Of a stretch of 64,000 nt of DNA, positions 7,617 through 16,847 are shown piece by piece (within the stretch, counting starts at the first letter, position 1; each line of letters starts with the position of its first letter). Under the pieces are notes generated by a model. That model had not been told where the DNA came from. It worked only from the letters and a program-made list of their open reading frames with translations, and did no database searches. The translations under genes were made by a program, and so were the position numbers. The stretch comes from Chondrinema litorale (GTDB lineage: Bacteria > Bacteroidota > Bacteroidia > Cytophagales > Flammeovirgaceae), in NCBI RefSeq assembly GCF_026250525.1, contig NZ_CP111043.1, forward strand, positions 4,105,001 to 4,169,000, written 5' to 3'.

Positions 7617-9539
7617 ATGATTATAAAGTGTCGTGCTAAATTTCCTTTTTCATCTTTTTCACAAACAATTTCAGGAATAGTAATTTTATTTTTTGTTTTA
7701 AATCCATCATGTTTAAGTGCGCAAGCACCTAAAGGTGAACCACTTAATTATCTTTTTCCTATAAAACCCGGACGACAGAATTTTTTAGCTGGTAGTATGG
7801 GGGAGATTAGACCGGGGCATTTTCATGGTGGTTTAGATATTAAAACAGAAGGGGTAGAAGGCTTACCTGTATACGCTGCTGAAGATGGATATATTTATCG
7901 TATAAAAGTATCTACCAGAGGTTATGGCAGGGCTTTGTATATGCAGCATCGCGATGGTTCAAGAACATTATATGGTCACCTGAAAAGTTTCGACGATCGA
8001 TTAGAAAGCTACAAACTCCAAAAACACTACGAAGAAGAAGAATTTGAGCTTGATATTTTTCCAGATGAAAATATGTTTCGCTATAAAAAGGGCGATGTAA
8101 TTGCTTTTTCTGGCAATACGGGTAGTTCTGGTGGTCCGCATTTACATTTTGAGATAAGAAGAAATGATGATGCAGTGATGAACCCCTTAAAATATAATTT
8201 TAATGAAATAAGAGATAATATAGCTCCAATTCCTTCTAGAGTTGCTATAGTACCTAAAAATCCTGAAAGTAGAATTAATGGCACTTTTGGCAGGCTTGAG
8301 TTGCCTCTTTATCGCAGTGGAAATACCTATACAAACAGGGCTGTAATTAAAGCGCATGGCACTGTTGGCATCGAGTTTCAAGGAATAGACCGAGCCAATA
8401 TGACTAGCAATACATATGGTATTAACAAAGTGGTTATGGAGGTAAACGGCAAAGAAATTTACCGCCATGAGATAGGTTTAGTACCATTCGAAATTACCAG
8501 AATGATTAACCTCTTTGTAGATTATAAAACTTGGCAAAAAACCTATAAGCGCTTTCAAAGGTGCTATAAGGTAGATGGAAACCTGTTGCCGTTTTACGAT
8601 GAAAGTCCGTCAAGCGGTTTTTTTACAGTGCCAGAGTCTGGTTTATATAAGGTTGTAATTCATTTATACGATTCTTATGATAATCACTCAAAAATTGAAT
8701 TAAACCTGCAAGGTGCACCACAAAACATAACCCCTGAAGTTCCATTGCCCAAAACAGATGACGATTTACTTAATGAAAATACCTATGTGTTTTCTGCTTA
8801 TTCTCCCACTGCAACTGTATACATTAAAGATGAAACTGAGCCTGTAGAAATTGAGGCTGATTATAAAGTTGGTGGAGAAAGCTTTTTTACATGGGATATG
8901 AGGTTAGGCTTGCCAGATTCGGTAATTTGTAATGCTCAGGTTATAAAAAATAATTATGTGAATACAATTATGCCTTTTGCGAACACTACTTATTTTAATG
9001 ACATTGCAGAAGTAAAAATACCACAAAATGCATTGAGCGATACCTTGTATCTTGAAATGAGTACAGATGCAAGTAACAAGGTTTATAGTTTTGGTGATGA
9101 AGATATTCCTTTGTTTGCACCAGTATCATTCACTATAAAACCAACTAATAGAGAAATTGATAATAGTTACCAGATGTATAGCTTAAGCAGGAGAGGCAAT
9201 CACCCAAGTTATGTGGGTGGAGAATGGAAAGATGGTAAAATCACTTTTAAAACCAGAAGCTTTGGTAGGTTTGTTTTTTTACAAGATAATGTAATGCCTT
9301 CTTTAAGAGTAATTCGCAGAGATGCCTCTAGTTTTGTTTGCAGAATCGGTGATGGACTTTCTGGTATTAGCGATTTTCGAGCAACTATAAATGGTGACTG
9401 GTTGCTTATGCAATACGATTATCGCAAAGGTCTTATTTGGTCTGAAAGACTCAACAAAAGCAAGCCACTAAAAGGAACTTTGGAGTTAAGAGTGAAAGAT
9501 AATGCTGGAAACGAAAGAGTTTATCGCTCTTTTTTATAA
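7617..9539 (+). CDS. secreted M23-family metallopeptidase (LytM-like)
   Basis: With the ATG at 7617 the protein has 640 residues and a proper signal peptide ending SCLSAQA; the ATG at 7512 adds 35 aromatic residues that fit no export signal. The peptidase domain is N-terminal (about 35-190). It has the zinc ligands of LytM: His and Asp of HGGLD, and the HxH pair in GGPHLHFEIR, plus RTLYGHL between them. All four metal residues are present, so it should be active, cleaving peptidoglycan cross-links in the periplasm. About 440 residues of beta-rich sequence follow, ending in SGISDFRATINGDWLL and a C-terminal KDNAGNERVYR resembling an Ig-like strand pair. Its end overlaps the converging Hpt gene by six bases. 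Confidence 0.92.
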   Translation: MIIKCRAKFPFSSFSQTISGIVILFFVLNPSCLSAQAPKGEPLNYLFPIKPGRQNFLAGSMGEIRPGHFHGGLDIKTEGVEGLPVYAAEDGYIYRIKVSTRGYGRALYMQHRDGSRTLYGHLKSFDDRLESYKLQKHYEEEEFELDIFPDENMFRYKKGDVIAFSGNTGSSGGPHLHFEIRRNDDAVMNPLKYNFNEIRDNIAPIPSRVAIVPKNPESRINGTFGRLELPLYRSGNTYTNRAVIKAHGTVGIEFQGIDRANMTSNTYGINKVVMEVNGKEIYRHEIGLVPFEITRMINLFVDYKTWQKTYKRFQRCYKVDGNLLPFYDESPSSGFFTVPESGLYKVVIHLYDSYDNHSKIELNLQGAPQNITPEVPLPKTDDDLLNENTYVFSAYSPTATVYIKDETEPVEIEADYKVGGESFFTWDMRLGLPDSVICNAQVIKNNYVNTIMPFANTTYFNDIAEVKIPQNALSDTLYLEMSTDASNKVYSFGDEDIPLFAPVSFTIKPTNREIDNSYQMYSLSRRGNHPSYVGGEWKDGKITFKTRSFGRFVFLQDNVMPSLRVIRRDASSFVCRIGDGLSGISDFRATINGDWLLMQYDYRKGLIWSERLNKSKPLKGTLELRVKDNAGNERVYRSFL

Positions 9540-9911
9540 TCTTTCTAGTTGATTGAGATGTTGTTGTACAACTGGTAGGATAGAACCGGTTACTACTTTA
9601 AGTCTTTCCATGTTTTCAGTAGTGGCCGCGTTTATATTTTTTTGCTTGCCATCTTCTTCTAATGATTCGAGCAAGTTGTTTAGTTCATCATGAAATAGAT
9701 AATTGATACATGATTTACACTTATGGGAGGTGTTTTTTAATTCATCGTATTGCTTTTTATTCACAGCATCATTAATTAGCACAGGGTAGTCTCTAAGACC
9801 GTCTACAATCGAACTGAGTATATCTATCAGAAACTTTTTTCTACCTCCCGAGTTTTCCCAAATTTTGCCAAAGTTTACGGGCTTTACTGAGTTTTGTGTT
9901 ATATTATTCAA
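9534..9911 (-). CDS. Hpt-domain phosphotransfer protein
   Basis: The 125 residues match an isolated histidine-phosphotransfer domain, an all-helical four-helix bundle. The putative phosphorylatable His lies in TSHKCKSCINYL (about residue 63), in the place of the usual HxLKGxxxxLG motif; Lys two residues on is kept. Such proteins pass phosphate between hybrid sensor kinases and response regulators in the cytoplasm. No kinase or regulator is nearby, so its partners are elsewhere. The Cys residues around the His and the lack of the small-residue Gly-Ser pair are somewhat unusual. It overlaps the peptidase gene's end by six bases, tail to tail. Confidence 0.75.
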   Translation of the reverse strand: MNNITQNSVKPVNFGKIWENSGGRKKFLIDILSSIVDGLRDYPVLINDAVNKKQYDELKNTSHKCKSCINYLFHDELNNLLESLEEDGKQKNINAATTENMERLKVVTGSILPVVQQHLNQLERL

Positions 9912-10085
9912 AGTGTTTTAGGTTTATTGTTAAAAATACTTATTGCTAGAAGCAAGATTAGTATGGTTCACCAGAGTGAATATTGATAATGATTTGTACT
10001 ATAACAAAATAATGAACTAGAAATTCACTCTCATATAAGATATATACAATTATGTATTCATTTAATTTTATTGTCTATAGTTAAT

Positions 10086-10250
10086 TTACGAGTTTTCTTT
10101 TCGAGTGTTCCATGCTAGATACATATTAAAGACGGCTCCGCCCAAGAGTATCATCCACCAACTGCTGTTAGTTCTTTCAAATAAAAAATAGTATATGCCA
10201 AGTCCTGCTAGTAAAATAGCTGCTAAGAGGTAAATCATTCTATGATTCAT
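10086..10250 (-). CDS. small membrane protein (54 aa)
   Basis: The ATG at 10250 gives a 54-residue protein with two hydrophobic segments (IYLLAAILLAGLGIYYFLF and WWMILLGGAVFNMYLAW) joined by a short polar turn and ending in a charged tail TRKENS. An ATG at 10289 would add 13 polar residues and is less likely. Function is unknown. It lies alone between the Hpt gene and the phosphonate locus, without a clear operon partner. Confidence 0.6.
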   Translation of the reverse strand: MNHRMIYLLAAILLAGLGIYYFLFERTNSSWWMILLGGAVFNMYLAWNTRKENS

Positions 10251-10459
10251 AGTTAGGTTTTGTATTGTATCTTGTTTAAAAAATGTCATTAAAAAAATTT
10301 ATGGAAAGGCTAATTGTTAAGCAGTTTTTAATTAAACGATTATTATGGGTATTAATGTTCGATTGATTTAAAATTACTTAATAAGTTATTCATAATTTAA
10401 TAAAACAGGCAAGTCTGTTTTTATGGCATTTTATGAGTTTTTTGCAAAATACCTAAAAA

Positions 10460-11602
10460 ATGGAGATGCAAACACAGGAAACGGATATTTTGGTAGTAGG
10501 TGCTGGTATTATAGGGCTAGCACATGCATACATTGCCGCAAAAGCTGGATATAAAGTAGTTGTTGTAGAAAAAGACATGCAGTCAACTGGTGCTTCTGTT
10601 AGAAATTTTGGTTTAATCTGGCCGATAGGTCAGGCTCCAGGAACAGCACTTACTATGGCACTGAAAAGCCGTGAAATTTGGCAAAGTTTGTCAGTTGAAG
10701 CTGGCTTTTGGCTAAATAGAAATGGCTCAATGCTATTGGCATGCAGTGAAGAAGAAATGAACGTGCTTGCAGAATTTTACGAAAATGCATACAGCTATGG
10801 CTACAACTGCAAAATTGACTCAGCTCAAAAGGTAAAAGAGAAATTGGGCAATTATGTGCCAAATCATATAAAAGGGGCATTGAGCAGTACCACCGAAATG
10901 AAAGTAAATCCACTAGAAGCAGTTGCTGCCATTGCCAAATTATTAACCGAAAAATACAATGTTCAAATAGTGTATGGTAAGGCTGTTTCGAGAATAGAAA
11001 TGCCTTATGTGTTAGCTGGTAGGTACATGTGGAAAGCCAAAAAGGTATTTATGTGTAGTGGTGATGAATTCTCTATATTATATCCTGAAACTTTTGCTAA
11101 GCAAAATATGCTTAAGTGCAAGCTTCAGATGATGAAAGTGAAGGCTGATAACAATGTGTCAGAAAATCTTCCAACAATTTCCGGAGGGCTTACATTAATG
11201 CATTATGCCTCTTTCAGGCATTGTATGTCTTTAGAAGAACTATCCAACAGATTACACCAAGAATCATCTGAGGCGATAAAGCAGGGGATTCATGTATTAT
11301 TAAGTGCCTCATTAGATGGTGAATTTATTGTAGGTGACTCACATATCTATGGAAACAGTGTTGATCCGTTTATCGACGAACAAATTAATACAGAAATATT
11401 AGTGCAACTAGAAAAAGTGTATCACTTGCAAAATCCACAAATAACAAAGCGATGGATTGGTGTGTATGCTAAGCACTCCGATGGTTTATTTTTTAGAGAT
11501 GAAGTAGAAGATGGCGTACATATAATATCGGGCTTGGGAGGCAATGGAATGACGCTTTCGTTTGGTCTAGCAGAAGAAAATATCAGAGACTTACTAAAAT
11601 AA
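10460..11602 (+). CDS. TIGR03364-type FAD-dependent oxidoreductase of phosphonate catabolism
   Basis: The 380-residue protein belongs to the DAO/glycine-oxidase fold. It has the FAD motif VVGAGIIGLAHAYIAAKAGYK at the N-terminus, a Glu at the end of beta-2 (VVEK), and a C-terminal IISGLGGNGMTLSFGLAE that closes the flavin site. Relatives of this type recur in bacterial phosphonate clusters and, as I recall, some oxidise N-methylated or unmodified 2-aminoethylphosphonate to phosphonoacetaldehyde. That fits PhnW and the phosphonatase-like enzyme a few kilobases on. It precedes the SusC/SusD pair on the same strand by about 300 bases. It has no signal peptide and is cytoplasmic. Substrate assignment is inference from family and context. 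Confidence 0.85.
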   Translation: MEMQTQETDILVVGAGIIGLAHAYIAAKAGYKVVVVEKDMQSTGASVRNFGLIWPIGQAPGTALTMALKSREIWQSLSVEAGFWLNRNGSMLLACSEEEMNVLAEFYENAYSYGYNCKIDSAQKVKEKLGNYVPNHIKGALSSTTEMKVNPLEAVAAIAKLLTEKYNVQIVYGKAVSRIEMPYVLAGRYMWKAKKVFMCSGDEFSILYPETFAKQNMLKCKLQMMKVKADNNVSENLPTISGGLTLMHYASFRHCMSLEELSNRLHQESSEAIKQGIHVLLSASLDGEFIVGDSHIYGNSVDPFIDEQINTEILVQLEKVYHLQNPQITKRWIGVYAKHSDGLFFRDEVEDGVHIISGLGGNGMTLSFGLAEENIRDLLK

Positions 11603-11760
11603 GACTTTTTAATACCAAATATTAATCATTTGTTTTGTTAATGTTAATTGATTGTATTTAAATTGTATGCATATTCTAAGAAATTAAAGATTTTATAAAG
11701 CCTTCTCCATAATAAGCAACCTCCCAAATTAGCAAATTTGTAATACTCTTTCAGCCGACT

Positions 11761-11801
11761 AAAAAAAAGAAGGCCTGAAAATGCGGCAACATCTTCAGGC
11801 C
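11761..11801 (-). terminator. orphan minus-strand terminator upstream of susC
   Basis: GGCCTGAAAATG (11772-11783) and CATCTTCAGGCC (11790-11801) pair over 12 positions with a 6-base loop. The single imperfect pair is G-U on the minus-strand RNA but A-C on the plus strand. On the minus strand the stem is followed by TTC and eight T (11768-11761). No minus-strand gene ends here, so it probably terminates an antisense or regulatory RNA. Confidence 0.65.
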
Positions 11802-11814
11802 AGAAAATTATCCA

Positions 11815-11847
11815 GGGTTAACTTAAGTAATGAGGAAAGTTTAACCC
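11815..11847 (+). promoter_or_regulatory. inverted repeat in the susC leader
   Basis: GGGTTAA (11815-11821) and TTAACCC (11841-11847) bracket a short A/G-rich loop and extend imperfectly inward (CTT with AAG). It lies 52 bases before the susC start, in what should be the mRNA leader. It has no T-tract, so it is an mRNA structure or an operator rather than a terminator. Confidence 0.35.
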
Positions 11848-11898
11848 CTAAATAATTGTGTTTTAACAAATTCTCATTCATTAAAAACATTCAAATTT

Positions 11899-14800
11899 AT
11901 GAAAAACTCACTACTAAGTGGTGGTAACTGTTTGTTAAAAATTGTTACCATATTTTTTCTATTGTTTCCCACAGTATCTGTCTTTGCACAAGATCGAACA
12001 ATTTCCGGAACGATTACAGAAAGTAATGGCGAGGTGCTACCAGGGGTAAGTATTCTCGTAAAAGGCACTTCCAGAGGCTCTGTAAGTGACTTTAATGGTA
12101 ATTATAAAGTAAATATTTCTTCAGATGAAGATATTCTTATTTTCTCTTATGTAGGATATGAAAGCCAAGAGATTTTGGTAGGAGCCCAGTCTAGCATCAA
12201 CCTACAGCTAGAGGTTGATAACACAGAGCTAAAAGAGGTGGTAGTAACCGCACTTGGTATTGAAAGGGAAAAGAAAGCACTTGGCTATTCGGTACAGGAA
12301 GTACAAGGCGAAGATATTACAGAAGCCAGAGAAACCAACTTGGTAAATTCACTTTCTGGTAAAGTGGCCGGAGTACAAGTTTCTAATGGTAGCTCTGGCT
12401 TAGGGGCATCTTCCAGAATTATTATTCGTGGAGAATCTTCATTAGCTGGTAAAAACCAACCATTGTTTGTGGTAGATGGTATTCCTATTAATAACAACAC
12501 AGACATGAGAACCAACTCTTCTGGCATTGCCGATAATATGAAACTGGATTACGGTAATGGTGCTGCCGAAATTAATCCAGATGATATAGCTTCGATGTCT
12601 GTACTAAAAGGGGCGACGGCAACCGCACTTTATGGCGCAAGAGGAGCTGGTGGTGTAGTTTTAATTACAACAAAAAGTGGAAAAGGAGGTGCTAAGTTTG
12701 GTGTAGATGTAAACTCTAATATCACTTTCGAAACTGTTTTAGCTTCACCAGAATACCAAAGAGTGTATGGACAAGGTAAAAATGAAGAGTTTAGCTTTAC
12801 TGATGGTTTTGGTAATGGTACTTATGATGGCGTAGATGAAAGTTGGGGGCCTAGAATGGATGGCCAGCTAATAAAGCAGTTCGATTCTCCAACTACCAAT
12901 GGAGTAAGAGGTGGTGATGTGCACGATCCATCCAACTATGTTTTTGGTCCTAAGGGTGTAAACTTGGTTAAAAGAGGAGATGTTACGCCAACACCTTTTG
13001 AAGATCATGGAGATTTAATCGATCAGTTTTTTGAGACTGGCAGAACTATTAATAACAGTGTGTCTATCCATGGTAATAATGATAATGGAAGTTTCAGGCT
13101 TTCTTATACCAATATGGATGCTAAAGGTATTACACCAAATACCGATTTAAGAAGAAACAATTTCTTTTTAAGTACAGATTACAAACTGTTCGACAAACTG
13201 ACAATTAAGGCTAAAGCAAATTACATTAAAACTGATAGTGATCACCGCCATGCGAATAGTTACGGTACCGAAAGTGTAATGTATTTATTTACTTGGTTTG
13301 GCCAACAAGTAAATATGGCTTCTTTGCAAGATTACTGGCAAAAAGGTTTAGAAGGTAGACAGCAATACAACTACAATTATAACTACCACGATAACCCTTA
13401 CTTTAACATGTATGAAAACACCAATGGGCTCGACAAAAACAGGTTTATTGGTAATGTACAAGCACTTTACGAGATCACTCCAGACCTAAGTCTAATGGTA
13501 AGAGCTGGTACAGATTACTCTAATGAATTAAGAGAAATTAAAAGAGCATTTAGTACACAAAGATTCCCTTATGGGCAGTATAGAGAAGATAAAATCAATT
13601 ATAGAGAGGTAAATACAGATTTCCTTTTAAGCTATAAAAAAAGCGTAGCAAACGATAATTGGTACTTCTCAGCATCTTTTGGGGGAAACAGAATGCAACA
13701 AGTCAATCATTTCCATGCGATCTCTAATAATCAGTTAGTAATTCCAGAGGTATATACATTTAATAATACAGATATTGCGCTTAAGTCAGCCATTAGCCGC
13801 CCAAGAAAGCAGATTAATAGCTTGTTTGGCTTTGGTCAGGTTGCTTATAAGAACATGATCTTTTTAGATATTACAGCCAGAAATGACTGGTCGAGCGCGC
13901 TACTTACCGGTATAGATTATTCTTACTTTTACCCATCCGTTTCTTTAAGTGCAGTTTTGTCTGATGCTTTTGCTTTGCCGGCTGAGATTTCTTTATTAAA
14001 AGTAAGAGCTGGTTGGGCAAACGTGGGTAACGATACCGATCCTTATTTTGTAACAGACAAAAGTCAATTCACTTTTGGTGACCAATGGGGAGACAATTTG
14101 GTAGTAACAGAAAGTACAAGCTTAACTTCATCAGAGATATTACCAGAAGACCAAAACTCTTATGAAGTAGGTGCTGATGTGAGATTTTTTGGAGATCGTT
14201 TAGGCTTAGATTTTACGTATTATCACAGTACTTCTCAAAACCAGATTATTCAGGTAGAAACTCCAATTACTTCTGGTTACACACAACGTACAATTAATGC
14301 GGCTAAGATTGTAAACAAGGGTGTTGAATTGATGTTGTCAGCAGTTCCGGTAAGACTTTCTACTGGTTTTGAGTGGAGAACATTTATCAATTTTGCTAAA
14401 AACGACAATGAAATCCAAGACTTAGATGCACCTTACGATTTGGCTTCTAACCGTGTAACATTAAGAGCTACATCTGGTGGAAGTATGGGAGATATGTATG
14501 GTACAGGTTTTCTTGAGACCGAAGATGGTAGTTTAATTTTGAGAGAAGGTTTGCCTGTTGCTTCAAACGATCTTCGCTATTTGGGTAATTACAATCCAGA
14601 TTTTACCATGGGTATTACCAATGAGTTTACCTACAAAAACTTATCATTAAATATTTTGTTTGACTGGCGCCAAGGTGGTGAGCTTATGTCTCTCACCAGA
14701 TTAATTGCAGCTACTTCTGGTAATGTAGTAGAAACTCTTTGGGGAAGAGATGTAGAATTTGGTGGAGCTCATCCGGGAATTAAAGACAGTGGTTTGCCAA

Positions 14801-15210
14801 GAGGCGATTTAAATGATGGTGTAATTGCCGATGGTGTAAAAGAAGTATTGGATGGAGAAGGAAATGTAATCGGTTACGAAGAAAATGATGTGGTAGTGGC
14901 AGCATCAGCATATCACAATAAAAGATACAAGCGCGAAAATGAGTCTGAAGGTATGTACGATGCTACTTATGTTAAGCTTCGAGAGTTAAGACTTGGTTAT
15001 AATCTACCAAACCAATGGTTTAAAAATACTCCTATCAGAAGTATGAAAGTATCTGTAGTAGGTAGAAACCTATTATTGTGGAGCGATTTTAATCATGGTG
15101 ATCCTGAATTGCTTTCTTACACGGGTGGTGGTGCAGTTGTTCCCGGTGTAGAAGATATGTCTATCCCTAGCACAAGAAGTTATGGTTTAAACCTCAGCTT
15201 CAAATTCTAA
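11899..15210 (+). CDS. SusC/RagA-family TonB-linked outer-membrane transporter of the phosphonate locus
   Basis: The 1103-residue protein has a signal peptide (ending SVFAQ), a carboxypeptidase-like domain (DRTISGTITESNGEVLPGVS, about 33-110), the SusC-type junction LKEVVVTALGIEREKKALGYS and a plug domain (about 120-240, with RGESSL, PLFVVDGIPI and YGARGAGGV). A 22-stranded barrel ends in SYGLNLSFKF with a terminal Phe. SusC proteins form a lidded import channel with their SusD partner, encoded 35 bases downstream. Its position between a phosphonate flavoenzyme and phnW suggests import of a phosphonate-bearing molecule, which would be an unusual cargo for this family. The leader carries an antisense-facing terminator and a hairpin. 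Confidence 0.95.
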   Translation: MKNSLLSGGNCLLKIVTIFFLLFPTVSVFAQDRTISGTITESNGEVLPGVSILVKGTSRGSVSDFNGNYKVNISSDEDILIFSYVGYESQEILVGAQSSINLQLEVDNTELKEVVVTALGIEREKKALGYSVQEVQGEDITEARETNLVNSLSGKVAGVQVSNGSSGLGASSRIIIRGESSLAGKNQPLFVVDGIPINNNTDMRTNSSGIADNMKLDYGNGAAEINPDDIASMSVLKGATATALYGARGAGGVVLITTKSGKGGAKFGVDVNSNITFETVLASPEYQRVYGQGKNEEFSFTDGFGNGTYDGVDESWGPRMDGQLIKQFDSPTTNGVRGGDVHDPSNYVFGPKGVNLVKRGDVTPTPFEDHGDLIDQFFETGRTINNSVSIHGNNDNGSFRLSYTNMDAKGITPNTDLRRNNFFLSTDYKLFDKLTIKAKANYIKTDSDHRHANSYGTESVMYLFTWFGQQVNMASLQDYWQKGLEGRQQYNYNYNYHDNPYFNMYENTNGLDKNRFIGNVQALYEITPDLSLMVRAGTDYSNELREIKRAFSTQRFPYGQYREDKINYREVNTDFLLSYKKSVANDNWYFSASFGGNRMQQVNHFHAISNNQLVIPEVYTFNNTDIALKSAISRPRKQINSLFGFGQVAYKNMIFLDITARNDWSSALLTGIDYSYFYPSVSLSAVLSDAFALPAEISLLKVRAGWANVGNDTDPYFVTDKSQFTFGDQWGDNLVVTESTSLTSSEILPEDQNSYEVGADVRFFGDRLGLDFTYYHSTSQNQIIQVETPITSGYTQRTINAAKIVNKGVELMLSAVPVRLSTGFEWRTFINFAKNDNEIQDLDAPYDLASNRVTLRATSGGSMGDMYGTGFLETEDGSLILREGLPVASNDLRYLGNYNPDFTMGITNEFTYKNLSLNILFDWRQGGELMSLTRLIAATSGNVVETLWGRDVEFGGAHPGIKDSGLPRGDLNDGVIADGVKEVLDGEGNVIGYEENDVVVAASAYHNKRYKRENESEGMYDATYVKLRELRLGYNLPNQWFKNTPIRSMKVSVVGRNLLLWSDFNHGDPELLSYTGGGAVVPGVEDMSIPSTRSYGLNLSFKF

Positions 15211-15245
15211 TTTTCCTTTCTCTCAACTTAAGAATCATTCAAAAA

Positions 15246-16715
15246 ATGAAAAATATAAAGCTAATACTATTGGCATTTGTTGCTTTACTTTCAATAACTG
15301 CCTGCGACGAATTCGGAGACGATTTCGATAATGTAAACCCAGATGTTGCAGATAATGTAGACAATAATCCCGAATTGATTTTAACTGGTTTAATTAGAGA
15401 ACCGATTAACAGTATGGTGGGGAATGCTTGGAGCGAAGGTAATTTAATGGCGCAATACGGTGCCAGAATCGTGTTCACTTCTTTCGATCAGTTTGAATGG
15501 GGGAGCCAAGAAGGCACTTGGGATAGATTATACCTCACTATTAGAGATGCCAGAACACTGAATGAAATTGCTACCAATATTGATAATGCGAGCTATCAGG
15601 CAGTTTCGATGATAATGGAAGCATGGGCAACTCAAATTTTAACAGATTTATGGGGAGATGTGCCATACTCAGAAGCTTCATTTGGTAAACTAGATGGAAA
15701 TTTTACACCAACTTACGATGAACAAGAACTGATTTATACTGCCATATTGGACTCTTTAAGCAAAGCAAATGATTTATTAAATAGCACTGAAGTTCCTGTA
15801 AATGGAGATATTATGTTTGATGGTGATCTTGCTAAGTGGCAAAAGTTTGGAAACTCACTTCGTTTAAGAGTCGCTTTGAGGTTATCAAATGTAAAGCCTG
15901 AGGTTTCAGAAGCTGTAATAGCTCAAGTGTTTAATAATCAAGATGTTAACCCAATTATTTCTACTAATGAAGATAATGCAGCATTGACTTATCTAACTTC
16001 ATTACCCAATGTAAAGCCAGTAACTGAAGCGGGTGGTTATCGTTCTGGCTCATTTAACGAGTACAGAATGTCTGAAACCTTAGAGAGTGTTTTAGTAACT
16101 TATGATGATCCGCGCTTGCAAACTTGGTTTAATCCTACAGCGAATTCTGTAGAGCAAGGTGCACCAGATTGGTCTGGAATGAAAAACGGAATTGTAGACG
16201 GTGACGCATACACTTATAAAGGTGGAGATGCTTATCTTTCAAAATTTGCAGACATGTTTTATTTTGAACCAAATGCTGTACAAGGCTTACTAATGAAGTA
16301 TGATGAAGTACAGTTTATTTTGGCAGAAGCAGCTTTAAATGGATGGATTGCTGGTGATGCACAAGCTTTTTATGAAGAAGCAATAACATCATCTTTTGAA
16401 TATTGGGATACGGAAATACCTACAGATTATTTAACCCAAGATGGAGTTGCTTATGATGGCGAGCTCGAAACCATTATTACTCAAAAGTGGATTTCTTTAC
16501 TTTATACAGATTATCAGGGCTTTTTAGAGTTTAAAAGAACTTCGTTTCCAAGTGTGATTGTTCCGGGGCCAGATGCATTTTATAGCTCTTACCCTAGTCG
16601 GTTCGAATATCCTACACCTGAGCGTAGCTTAAATGCTTCAAACTATCAAGAAGCAGTACAACGCCAAGGTATAGATGAGTCTAGGTTTGTGATGGCAAAA
16701 GTTTGGTGGGAATAA
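15246..16715 (+). CDS. SusD/RagB-family nutrient-binding lipoprotein
   Basis: This is a 489-residue lipoprotein with lipobox LLSITAC (Cys about residue 20) followed by an acidic DEFGDDFD, the kind of +2 context used for surface lipoproteins in Bacteroidetes. The body has the helical SusD-like fold: ILTDLWGDVPYSEA, SLRLRVALRLSNV, VQFILAEAAL and a C-terminal ITQKWISLLYTDYQGFLEFKRT. It resembles the SusD-like subgroup found with peptide and small-molecule systems more than starch SusD. It should act as the surface lid for the adjacent SusC. A strong terminator follows, so the pair can be expressed apart from phnW. Confidence 0.93.
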   Translation: MKNIKLILLAFVALLSITACDEFGDDFDNVNPDVADNVDNNPELILTGLIREPINSMVGNAWSEGNLMAQYGARIVFTSFDQFEWGSQEGTWDRLYLTIRDARTLNEIATNIDNASYQAVSMIMEAWATQILTDLWGDVPYSEASFGKLDGNFTPTYDEQELIYTAILDSLSKANDLLNSTEVPVNGDIMFDGDLAKWQKFGNSLRLRVALRLSNVKPEVSEAVIAQVFNNQDVNPIISTNEDNAALTYLTSLPNVKPVTEAGGYRSGSFNEYRMSETLESVLVTYDDPRLQTWFNPTANSVEQGAPDWSGMKNGIVDGDAYTYKGGDAYLSKFADMFYFEPNAVQGLLMKYDEVQFILAEAALNGWIAGDAQAFYEEAITSSFEYWDTEIPTDYLTQDGVAYDGELETIITQKWISLLYTDYQGFLEFKRTSFPSVIVPGPDAFYSSYPSRFEYPTPERSLNASNYQEAVQRQGIDESRFVMAKVWWE

Positions 16716-16735
16716 AAAATTAATTTTCTGTAAAC

Positions 16736-16771
16736 AACAGGGATTGGCAATTAGTCTTTCCCTGTTTTTTT
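16736..16771 (+). terminator. intrinsic terminator after the susD-like gene
   Basis: AACAGGGA (16736-16743) pairs with TCCCTGTT (16759-16766), followed by T-rich sequence to 16771. It separates the susCD unit from phnW and its followers. Confidence 0.85.
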
Positions 16772-16847
16772 ATTACCTTAAACCTTCAAATTGAACAACT
16801 GTTTTAATTGCGTAATTACTATTTAAAAATCTTAATAAAAGAGATAA

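Noticed and set aside
11874..12068. Minus-strand frame of 64 codons next to the orphan terminator
   Set aside because: It overlaps the susC signal peptide and N-domain in antisense. Codon composition is not protein-like, so the orphan terminator is better explained by a non-coding RNA.
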